DNA of 64,000 nucleotides from Rikenellaceae bacterium (GTDB taxonomy: Bacteria; Bacteroidota; Bacteroidia; Bacteroidales; Rikenellaceae), in assembly GCA_015060115.1 (NCBI GenBank), contig SUZB01000003.1, forward strand, positions 1-64,000. The letters are read 5' to 3'. The position numbers and the translations under genes were made by a program. Shown one piece after another: positions 30,939 to 37,629 of the stretch. A model generated the notes under the pieces. That model saw only the letters and a program-made list of their open reading frames with translations. It was not told the origin of the DNA and made no database searches. Every line of letters begins with the position of its first letter. Within the stretch, counting starts at the first letter, position 1.

Positions 30939-32217
30939 ATTTCTCGTATTTCGTGCCCCAGAGAGCTCGCATACGCTCGGCAATCTTTGCCTCTTGGCCA
31001 TTTTGCTCGTTGGGTGTATAGAAGCGTGTACCACTCAGTGATTCGGGCAGGAACTCTTGCTGCACGAAGTTGCCCTTAAAGTCGTGGGCATATTTGTAGT
31101 CGGCACCATAGCCGAGCTTATCCATAAGCTTGGTGGGCGCATTGCGAAGATGCAGAGGCACAGGGCGGTTGGTGGTGTCGTGTTCAACTAACTGCAACGC
31201 CTTGTTGATAGCCATATATGCCGAGTTGCTCTTCGGGCTTGTGGCCAAATATATCGTGGTCTCGGCAAGCGTGATGCGTGCCTCAGGCATACCAATCTTA
31301 TGTACCGTGTCGAAGCAGGCATTGGCCAAGAGCAGTGCATTGGGGTTGGCAAGGCCAATATCTTCGGAGGCGAGGATGACGAGTCGGCGGGCAATAAAGC
31401 GAGGCTCCTCGCCACCAGCCAGCATACGGGCGAGGTAGTATATAGCAGCATTGGGGTCGCTGCCACGCACCGACTTGATAAATGCCGAAATAACATCGTA
31501 GTGCTGCTCACCCGACTTATCGTACAAGGCGATATTCTGCTGCAAGCACTCCGTAACACGCTCATCATCAATTACTATGTCGCCGTCCGTGGCGCCCACA
31601 ACGATGTCGAGGATGTTGAGTAACTTGCGGGCATCGCCACCCGAAAAGCGGAATAGTGCCTCACGCTCCTTAACCTCGATATTGCGCTTCAGAAGCTCCT
31701 CATCGGTGGTTAGTGCGCGCTGAAGCAGGGTGTCGAGGTCGGCATCCTCCATAGGCTTAAGGACATAGACCTGACAGCGGCTCAACAGGGGTGAGATAAC
31801 CTCAAATGATGGATTCTCGGTGGTAGCGCCAATAAGCGTGATTACACCCTGCTCGACAGCGCCCAGCAGGGAGTCTTGCTGCGACTTGTTGAAGCGGTGA
31901 ATCTCGTCGATAAAGAGAAATGCGGGGCGGGCATTGAAGAGGTGTTGCCTCTTTGCTTTGTCGATGACCTCACGAACATCCTTGACGCCCGAAGTTACGG
32001 CCGACAGGGTGTAGAATGGCCTATCGAGAGTCTTGGCGACAATCTGAGCAAGGGTGGTCTTGCCCACACCCGGAGGGCCCCACAGAATAAACGAGGGCAC
32101 ACTGCCTGTGGCGATAAACTTGCGGAATACGCCATTATCGCCAACCAGATGACTCTGGCCGATATAGTCGTCAAGACTCTGTGGGCGGAGTCGTTCAGCT
32201 AAGGGTTGCTGTGCCAT
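30937..32217 (-). CDS. rarA: Replication-associated recombination ATPase RarA
   Basis: AAA+ clamp-loader-like ATPase that acts at stalled replication forks. The 426 residues contain Walker A GPPGVGKTT (47-55), Walker B LFIDE (101-105) followed by IHRFNKSQQD, and a sensor region ATTENPSFEV. The C-terminal part holds the MgsA tetramerisation domain with GSDPNAAIYYLARML. It lies 38 bases behind an MFS transporter gene on the same strand and may share its transcript. Confidence 0.95.
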   Translation of the reverse strand: MAQQPLAERLRPQSLDDYIGQSHLVGDNGVFRKFIATGSVPSFILWGPPGVGKTTLAQIVAKTLDRPFYTLSAVTSGVKDVREVIDKAKRQHLFNARPAFLFIDEIHRFNKSQQDSLLGAVEQGVITLIGATTENPSFEVISPLLSRCQVYVLKPMEDADLDTLLQRALTTDEELLKRNIEVKEREALFRFSGGDARKLLNILDIVVGATDGDIVIDDERVTECLQQNIALYDKSGEQHYDVISAFIKSVRGSDPNAAIYYLARMLAGGEEPRFIARRLVILASEDIGLANPNALLLANACFDTVHKIGMPEARITLAETTIYLATSPKSNSAYMAINKALQLVEHDTTNRPVPLHLRNAPTKLMDKLGYGADYKYAHDFKGNFVQQEFLPESLSGTRFYTPNEQNGQEAKIAERMRALWGTKYEK

Positions 32218-32255
32218 CGTTAGGGTATATTCTATTTATTATATATATGTATCTA

Positions 32256-33599
32256 TTAGTGCGCAGAGTTCTCCAATCGCTTGGGGTCGTGCTTGTAGCG
32301 GAACAAAATCATAAACATCACAGCCACAACGAGTGCATAGCCCGCAAAGATAAACCAGGTAGACTGCCAGCCATTAGCGAACTCTGGGCGACCTACCAAG
32401 TGGCCACCCTCCCACGAGCAGAAGTGGTCTACAACACGGCCTGCGATATATGTACCTACCGAGGCGCCGATACCGTTGGTCATAAGCATAAACAGACCCT
32501 GTGCGCTGCCCTGCATACTCTTGGGTGCCTCCTGCTGAACAAACATCGCACCCGACACATTGAAGAAGTCGAAGGCAACGCCATAAACCAAGCAAGATAG
32601 AACGAGAGCCAAGATGCCGAAGATACTCTCGGTAGTGCCCACGCCAAAGAAGCCGAAGCGCAAAACCCAAGCAAACATCGCAATAAGCATTACCTTCTTA
32701 ATGCCGAAGCGCACCAAGAAGAACGAGGTCATAAGTATGCACAAAGCCTCAGAAATCTGCGACAGCGATACAAGCATAGTGGGGTTGTTCGCAACCCAGC
32801 TCTCAGATGTTGCCGAGAAGCTCTCGATATAGGGTGTAGCGAAGCCATTTGTAATCTGCAACGACACGCCGAGTAGCATCGAGAAGATAAAGAACATCGC
32901 CATAGTCTTAGACTTAAAGAGCACAAAGGCATCGAAGCCAAGGCGCTCGGCAAGGCTCTTCTTCTCGTTGCTCTTGGTTAAGGGGCACTCGGGGAGAGTG
33001 AATGAGTAGGCGCCAAGCACAACGCCCAACGCACCGCAGACAACCAACTGCATATAGGTCTGCTGTGCCGAAGCATCAAGACCAAACGAGAGGCTATTAA
33101 CTAACCACATAGAGGCGATGAAACCTACTGTGCCGAGGGTGCGGATAGGGGGGAAGGCCTTGACAAAGTCGAGACCTGAGCGAGTGAGTGTGCCGAAGGC
33201 TACGGTATTCGACAGGGCGATAGTGGGCATATAGAATGCAACACTCAATACATAGGGCACGAAGATGGGCCAGATGTCGGCAATATATGCTGCATTGTCG
33301 GCATTTGCCTGAGCAAGCTCCGTAGCCTCGTAGCCGAAGTATGCGGCAACAAGCATAAAGCCACCTGCCAGCAAGTGCGAGAGGCCAAGGAGACGCTGTG
33401 GCTGAATGTACTTATCGGCAATAATACCCATAATTGCGGGCATAAAGATAGATACGATACCCTGCGCGATATAGAACCACGAGATGTAGTCGCCAAGTCC
33501 AACCTTGCCTAAAAACTGTCCAACACAGGTTAGATATGAACCCCACACTGCAAACTGCAGAAAGTTCATAATAATCAAACGAGTTTTTATACTCTTCAT
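32256..33599 (-). CDS. MFS transporter, nucleoside:H+ symporter-like
   Basis: Inner-membrane carrier of 447 residues with about 12 hydrophobic helices. The N-terminus (MNFLQFAVWGSYLTCVGQF), the loop GIIADKYIQPQRLL and the FDFFNVSGAMFVQQEAP segment resemble the NupG/XapB nucleoside permease family. The substrate, probably a nucleoside, is inferred from family. It is the first gene before rarA and has a -7 box upstream. Confidence 0.85.
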   Translation of the reverse strand: MKSIKTRLIIMNFLQFAVWGSYLTCVGQFLGKVGLGDYISWFYIAQGIVSIFMPAIMGIIADKYIQPQRLLGLSHLLAGGFMLVAAYFGYEATELAQANADNAAYIADIWPIFVPYVLSVAFYMPTIALSNTVAFGTLTRSGLDFVKAFPPIRTLGTVGFIASMWLVNSLSFGLDASAQQTYMQLVVCGALGVVLGAYSFTLPECPLTKSNEKKSLAERLGFDAFVLFKSKTMAMFFIFSMLLGVSLQITNGFATPYIESFSATSESWVANNPTMLVSLSQISEALCILMTSFFLVRFGIKKVMLIAMFAWVLRFGFFGVGTTESIFGILALVLSCLVYGVAFDFFNVSGAMFVQQEAPKSMQGSAQGLFMLMTNGIGASVGTYIAGRVVDHFCSWEGGHLVGRPEFANGWQSTWFIFAGYALVVAVMFMILFRYKHDPKRLENSAH

Positions 33600-33648
33600 A
33601 ATCAGTGAGTTTTATATTTCTTATTTGTTTTTAGTCAAAAAATCTTAA

Positions 33649-33656
33649 CAAAGATA
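33649..33656 (-). promoter_or_regulatory. -7 box of the MFS-rarA unit
   Basis: The minus strand reads TATCTTTG, about 50 bases before the ATG. The -33 element is unclear. Confidence 0.5.
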
Positions 33657-33677
33657 TGAAAAAATTTTGCAATTTTC

Positions 33678-33708
33678 TTTGCAAATCAAAAAATAAGTTC
33701 TACTTTTG
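33678..33708 (+). promoter_or_regulatory. Promoter of tRNA-Gln
   Basis: TTTG (33678-33681), a 19-base spacer and TACTTTTG (33701-33708) form a consensus promoter about 12 bases before the predicted transcript start and 20 before the tRNA. Confidence 0.8.
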
Positions 33709-33727
33709 CATCGTCAAAAACAAATAT

Positions 33728-33798
33728 TGGGCTATGGTGTAATGGTAACACTACAGATTCTGGTCCTGTCATTCTTGGTTCGAATCCAGGTAGCCCAA
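33728..33798 (+). tRNA. tRNA-Gln (anticodon CTG)
   Basis: A 71-base cloverleaf. The acceptor stem is TGGGCTA/TAGCCCA, the D stem GTGT/ACAC, and the anticodon loop TTCTGGT has CTG at the centre. The T arm is CTTGG-TTCGAAT-CCAGG. The anticodon stem has one A-C mismatch next to the loop. CCA is not encoded. A terminator follows within five bases. Confidence 0.93.
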
Positions 33799-33803
33799 CT
33801 AAA

Positions 33804-33830
33804 ACGACTCTCATTTGAGGGTCGTTTTTT
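33804..33830 (+). terminator. Terminator of tRNA-Gln
   Basis: ACGACTCTCA pairs with TGAGGGTCGT, followed by eight T. The same terminator recurs at 34144-34173 as part of the duplicated tRNA end. Confidence 0.85.
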
Positions 33831-33845
33831 TTGTGTGTTTTGGTT

Positions 33846-33951
33846 GGCGAGAGGGGGTTGCTTCCCAACCCTTGGCTGTCTCAAGCTACCGACTTGATGC
33901 AAGCCTCAGTCAGTAGCTTGAAACAACCAATGCAGAGCATTACCTCTCGCC
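33846..33951. repeat. Family E nested hairpin, copy E1
   Basis: Outer stem GGCGAGAGG/CCTCTCGCC (33846-33854, 33943-33951) and inner perfect stem TCAAGCTAC/GTAGCTTGA (33881-33889, 33913-33921). The apical hairpin CTTG-ATG-CAAG lies at 33893-33903. Confidence 0.75.
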
Positions 33952-34118
33952 ACTCCCACCTACCTTAGTGCCGTTTAGATTCGGCTACCTGATTCTCACT
34001 TTACGCTGGTTGAGCCGATATGATAGAGATTTATTGCTCGGCTTTCAGCCTGCGCTGTTTTTATAATGTATCGGCTCTACTGCTTATTATCAGTGGTGCA
34101 TTCACCACTGATAATGCA

Positions 34119-34176
34119 GTTCGAATCCAGGTAGCCCAACTATAACGACTCTCTTCTGAGGGTCGTTTTTTTTGTG
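34119..34176 (+). repeat. Duplicated tRNA-Gln 3' end plus terminator
   Basis: Fifty-eight bases match 33778-33835 with three differences, beginning at the T-loop GTTCGAATCC and running through the acceptor end and terminator. No cloverleaf 5' half precedes it. Instead a perfect TTATCAGTGGTG/CACCACTGATAA hairpin (34087-34114) does. It could be a remnant attachment site or a decayed tandem tRNA. Confidence 0.8.
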
Positions 34177-34293
34177 ATAAGGGGTCATCTACTGCCGCTA
34201 ACGAATTGTCTTGGCAATGAGCAGTACTCCATAGTACAGCCCATCGCCAAGAAATTCGCCGAGCGTTGTATCTAACCCCTTCTGACGAAAAAA
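34167..34293. repeat. Family A nested palindrome, copy A7
   Basis: The outer arms have drifted (TTTTTTTGTGATAAGGGGT with ACCCCTTCTGACGAAAAAA). The core hairpin is intact: CTTGGC/GCCAAG around ATGAGCAGTAC and GTACAGCCCAT. It starts inside the T-run of the duplicated terminator. Confidence 0.8.
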
Positions 34294-34321
34294 TTTTGCT
34301 TTGCTCTTGTATCGTTGGTTG

Positions 34322-34406
34322 GTGGCGAGAGGGTAGCCTACGGCTACTGTCGAGCGTGGTGCATCTGTCTTGATGCAAGCATCAGCCAATGCACCACCCT
34401 CGCCAC
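34322..34406. repeat. Family E nested hairpin, copy E2
   Basis: Outer stem GTGGCGAG/CTCGCCAC, side hairpin TAGCC-TAC-GGCTA, inner perfect stem GTGGTGCAT/ATGCACCAC (34356-34364, 34389-34397) and apical CTTG-ATG-CAAG (34369-34379), identical to E1. Confidence 0.75.
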
Positions 34407-34535
34407 AGCAAGCTGTTCCTCTCGTCTCTCTCGTCACTCTCGTCACTCTCGTCACTCTTGCCCCCTTTTACCCCTTTTACCCCCTCCAAACACCCCCTCC
34501 CTAAAAATTTTTTTCAAATATTTTACGCTGGAAAT

Positions 34536-34566
34536 TTTGTTTATTGGAAAATATATTTTACATTTG
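34536..34566 (+). promoter_or_regulatory. Promoter of the sulfur-transfer operon
   Basis: TTTG (34536-34539), a 19-base spacer and TACATTTG (34559-34566) form a consensus promoter about 60 bases before the ATG. Confidence 0.8.
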
Positions 34567-34585
34567 CAAAGATTTCCAATGGAAA
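34543..34585. promoter_or_regulatory. Palindromic operator candidate over the sulfur-transfer promoter
   Basis: ATTGGAAA (34543-34550) and TTTCCAAT (34573-34580) are perfect inverted repeats spanning the -7 box. The second is also half of the palindrome TTTCCAATGGAAA (34573-34585). Position suggests repressor control, plausibly by the MarR protein encoded downstream. Confidence 0.5.
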
Positions 34586-34627
34586 ATAAATTGAATAATA
34601 TAATAAAATACTAAAAATAAGAGAATT

Positions 34628-37096
34628 ATGGAAGAGAAGAAGAGTGTTAAGCATCTGATTATTGGTGGTGTTGCAGGTGGTGCTACGGCGGCAGCGCGAA
34701 TTAGGCGTAATGACGAGAAGGCAGAAATCATACTTTTCGAGAAGGGAGAGTATATATCCTATGCAAACTGCGGGTTGCCATACTACATTGGTGGCACTAT
34801 CAAGGAGCGCGACTCGCTATTTGTGCAGACGCCAGAGTCTTTCGGGCAGAGATTCAATATCGATGTGCGCACGCAGAACGAGGTAGTGGCGATTGACACC
34901 GAAAAGAGAGAGGTAAGAGTCAGGGCGAGCGATGGTAAGGAGTATATCGAGAGCTACGACAGACTACTTCTATCTCCCGGTGCAACAGCCGTGAAACCAC
35001 CTATCAAGGGTATTGAGAGCGATGGAATATTCACCCTACGCAATGTCTACGATACCGACCGCATTAAGGAGTATATCACTAAGCACCGTGTGCGTAGTGC
35101 AGTAGTTGTGGGTGGAGGCTTTGTTGGCCTTGAGATGGCGGAAAATCTCCACGAGGCGGGGGCTAAGGTTTCGGTTGTTGAGATGGCACCGCAGGTGATG
35201 GCGCCGATAGACTTTTCAATGGCGCAAATTGTCCACGAACACCTTGTGGCAATGGGCGTTGAGCTATATTTGGGCGAGGGCGTTGTAGCATTCGAGCGTA
35301 GCGGTGATAGGGTAGATGTCGTTCTCAGCTCCGAGCGAACAATCCCTGCAGACATCGTTATTCTCAGCATCGGTGTGCGCCCTACAACCGCTCTTGCGCG
35401 TGAGGCAAATATTGCGCTTGGCGAGGTTGGTGGCATCAGCGTCGATAGCTTTATGCAGACCTCGGCCGAAGGTGTCTATGCTGTGGGTGATGCGGTGGAG
35501 TTTCAGCATCCGTTGCTCAACAAACCCTGGCTCAACCTACTTGCAGGGCCAGCAATTAGGCAGGCACGAATAGCAGCGGATAATATGGTATTTGGCAATC
35601 ACACCGAGTATGAAGGCTCGATAGGCACTGCCATAGCCAAGGTGTTTGATATCACTGTAGCATCGACTGGTGTGCCCGCAAAGCGCCTTAAAGAGCTTAA
35701 CACCCCCTATCTGACAGCTACCATACACCCCAACTCGCATGCCAACTACTACCCCGGGGCTATGCCTATGACCATAAAGGTGATTTTCTCGCCAGGCAAT
35801 GGCAAACTGCTTGGTGCACAGATTGTTGGTGTTGATGGGGTAGATAAGCGCATCGACAGCTTCGCAATGGCAATAAAGCAGGGACTTAGCATAACTTCGC
35901 TTATGGAGATTGAGCACGCCTATGCTCCGCCCTACTCATCGGCAAAGGACCCCGTTGCGATGAGTGCTTATGTGGCAGGCAATATCCTAAATGGCAAGAT
36001 GACACCTCTCTATTGGCGCGACCTGCTATCGACAAAAAGTGAGGAGCGAGTGTTAATAGATGTGCGAACACCTGAGGAGTACGCCTTGGGCACTATTGAC
36101 GATGCCATTAACATCGAGCTTGACACTCTGCGTGAGCGACTCACGGAGATACCTCGCGACAAGCCTATATTCCTATTCTGTGGTGTAGGTCTTCGAGGAT
36201 ACCTTGCATCAAATATCCTAAAGGCCAATGGTTTTAGTGATGTTCGTAACCTAATAGGTGGTATTCGCACCTATAACATTGCAACAGCGCAATACACAAA
36301 AGCGACGACAAATAGCGGTAGCGATGATGCAGCTAAGGGCGATGCCCCGCAAGATAGTAGCACGGAGAGGGTAGTCGTAGATGCGTGTGGCCTTCAGTGC
36401 CCGGGACCGATACTTCGACTGCGCGAGAGGGTATCGACACTCTGTGAGGGTGAGTGCATCGAGATTATGGCGACCGACTCGGCCTTTGCGCGTGATGTTG
36501 AGGCGTGGTGCAACTCGACAGGCAATACTATGTTGGCTATAAGTTGCGACAAGGGCATATATCGTGCGGTGGTGCAGCGGGGAAAGAGTGGTTGCTCAGC
36601 ATCAACTGCGACACCCGCCACAAGGGGCGATGAGAAAACATTTATTATGTTTAGTGATGATCTTGACAAAACTTTAGCTACCTTTGTGCTTGCAAATGGT
36701 GCAGCAGCCACAGGTAAGCGTGTTACGATATTCTTCACTTTCTGGGGACTGAATGCCATAAAACGAGTGGATAAACCCCGTGTAAAGAAGGATATTTGGG
36801 GCAAGATGTTTGGCTGGATGCTGCCATCGCACTCTAAGCAGCTGTCGCTCTCGAAGTTCAATATGTTTGGTCTTGGCCGCATAATGATGCGATATTTGAT
36901 GAAGCTTAGGGGAGTAGAGTCGTTGGAGAGTTTGCGCCAACAGGCACTCGATAATGGCGTGGAGTTTATCGCTTGTCAGATGTCTATGGATGTTATGGGC
37001 ATCAAGCGCGAGGAGTTGATTGACGAGGTAAGCGTTGGCGGTGTCGCCACATATATGGAGCGTGCCGAGAAGGCTGGTGTTAACCTCTTTATTTAA
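34628..37096 (+). CDS. CoA-disulfide/persulfide reductase fused to rhodanese, TusA and DsrE2 domains
   Basis: An 822-residue cytoplasmic four-domain enzyme. Residues ~5-450 are an FAD/NAD(P)H pyridine-nucleotide reductase of the CoA-disulfide reductase type, with active Cys48 in YANCGLPYY. Residues ~455-545 are a rhodanese with Cys518 (CGVGLRG). Residues ~580-650 are TusA-like with CGLQCPGP (Cys587/Cys591). Residues ~668-822 are DsrE2-like with Cys783 in ACQMSMD. The chain of cysteines suggests reduction or relay of persulfide sulfur. The exact substrate is unknown. It precedes a MarR gene and has a palindromic promoter region. Confidence 0.88.
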   Translation: MEEKKSVKHLIIGGVAGGATAAARIRRNDEKAEIILFEKGEYISYANCGLPYYIGGTIKERDSLFVQTPESFGQRFNIDVRTQNEVVAIDTEKREVRVRASDGKEYIESYDRLLLSPGATAVKPPIKGIESDGIFTLRNVYDTDRIKEYITKHRVRSAVVVGGGFVGLEMAENLHEAGAKVSVVEMAPQVMAPIDFSMAQIVHEHLVAMGVELYLGEGVVAFERSGDRVDVVLSSERTIPADIVILSIGVRPTTALAREANIALGEVGGISVDSFMQTSAEGVYAVGDAVEFQHPLLNKPWLNLLAGPAIRQARIAADNMVFGNHTEYEGSIGTAIAKVFDITVASTGVPAKRLKELNTPYLTATIHPNSHANYYPGAMPMTIKVIFSPGNGKLLGAQIVGVDGVDKRIDSFAMAIKQGLSITSLMEIEHAYAPPYSSAKDPVAMSAYVAGNILNGKMTPLYWRDLLSTKSEERVLIDVRTPEEYALGTIDDAINIELDTLRERLTEIPRDKPIFLFCGVGLRGYLASNILKANGFSDVRNLIGGIRTYNIATAQYTKATTNSGSDDAAKGDAPQDSSTERVVVDACGLQCPGPILRLRERVSTLCEGECIEIMATDSAFARDVEAWCNSTGNTMLAISCDKGIYRAVVQRGKSGCSASTATPATRGDEKTFIMFSDDLDKTLATFVLANGAAATGKRVTIFFTFWGLNAIKRVDKPRVKKDIWGKMFGWMLPSHSKQLSLSKFNMFGLGRIMMRYLMKLRGVESLESLRQQALDNGVEFIACQMSMDVMGIKREELIDEVSVGGVATYMERAEKAGVNLFI

Positions 37097-37132
37097 TGAG
37101 TGTTACGCTCTTTGGAGCGCTATAATAGGGCT

Positions 37133-37164
37133 GTGTTGGGGGCTACATTGTTTGCCCCCAACAC
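37133..37164. promoter_or_regulatory. Hairpin before marR
   Basis: A perfect 11-base inverted repeat (GTGTTGGGGGC/GCCCCCAACAC) with a ten-base loop, 14 bases before the marR ATG. No T-run follows on the plus strand, so it is more likely an operator or translation-control stem than a terminator. Confidence 0.5.
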
Positions 37165-37178
37165 AAAAAGTTAGTAAA

Positions 37179-37541
37179 ATGGAAAAGGTAAAGTGTATAT
37201 GCGTGATGCGCGATATAGTATCGGCTATGTCGGAGCTTGAACATGGGATAATCGACCAACTCGGCCTTACGCTGAATGAGGCAATGGCGTTATGCGCTAT
37301 TGGTGAGCATAGTGTATCGGCATCCGTAGTTGCCGAGCGCACAGGAATGCGTGCATCGCACTGTTCAAAGGTAATTTCTGCGTTGGAGAAGAGACGATTG
37401 GTGGGTCGAAGCATCGACAAGCACGACAAGCGACAGATAAATATCTCGCTTACGCCCGCAGGTCGAGAGCGACTCGCTGCACTTAAGGAGTATAAAATCG
37501 TAGTGCCAGAGATTCTCGCTCCGGTCTTTGATAGCTACTAA
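37179..37541 (+). CDS. Small MarR-family regulator
   Basis: A 120-residue DNA-binding protein. The winged helix is visible: SASVVAERTGMRASHCSKVISALEKRRLVGRS as helix-turn-helix, then DKHDKRQINISLTPAGRERL as the MarR wing. It is shorter than typical MarR proteins (~140), mainly at the C-terminal dimer helix. ATG 37179 is chosen; the longer reading frame would start inside the preceding gene. Placed 82 bases behind the sulfur-transfer enzyme, it probably regulates that operon; it has Cys6 and Cys8, which might sense thiol state (inference). Confidence 0.8.
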   Translation: MEKVKCICVMRDIVSAMSELEHGIIDQLGLTLNEAMALCAIGEHSVSASVVAERTGMRASHCSKVISALEKRRLVGRSIDKHDKRQINISLTPAGRERLAALKEYKIVVPEILAPVFDSY

Positions 37542-37576
37542 CTTTTAGCTCTTTACTCTTCCTCACATACACATAC

Positions 37577-37606
37577 AAAAACGGCCTCCCAATCGGGAAG
37601 CCGTTT
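37577..37606. terminator. Bidirectional terminator between marR and yidC
   Basis: AAAACGGC..CCC-AATC-GGG..GCCGTTTT stem-loop with A and T runs on both sides, between convergent genes. Confidence 0.8.
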
Positions 37607-37629
37607 TTCGCTTATTGCCTGATGCGAGA

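Noticed and set aside
34119..34141. Second functional tRNA-Gln
   Set aside because: Only the T arm and acceptor 3' strand are present; no D or anticodon arm can be formed from the bases upstream.
37035..37178. N-terminal extension of the MarR gene
   Set aside because: It would start inside the preceding enzyme gene and read through a perfect hairpin; the MarR fold begins right after the ATG at 37179.
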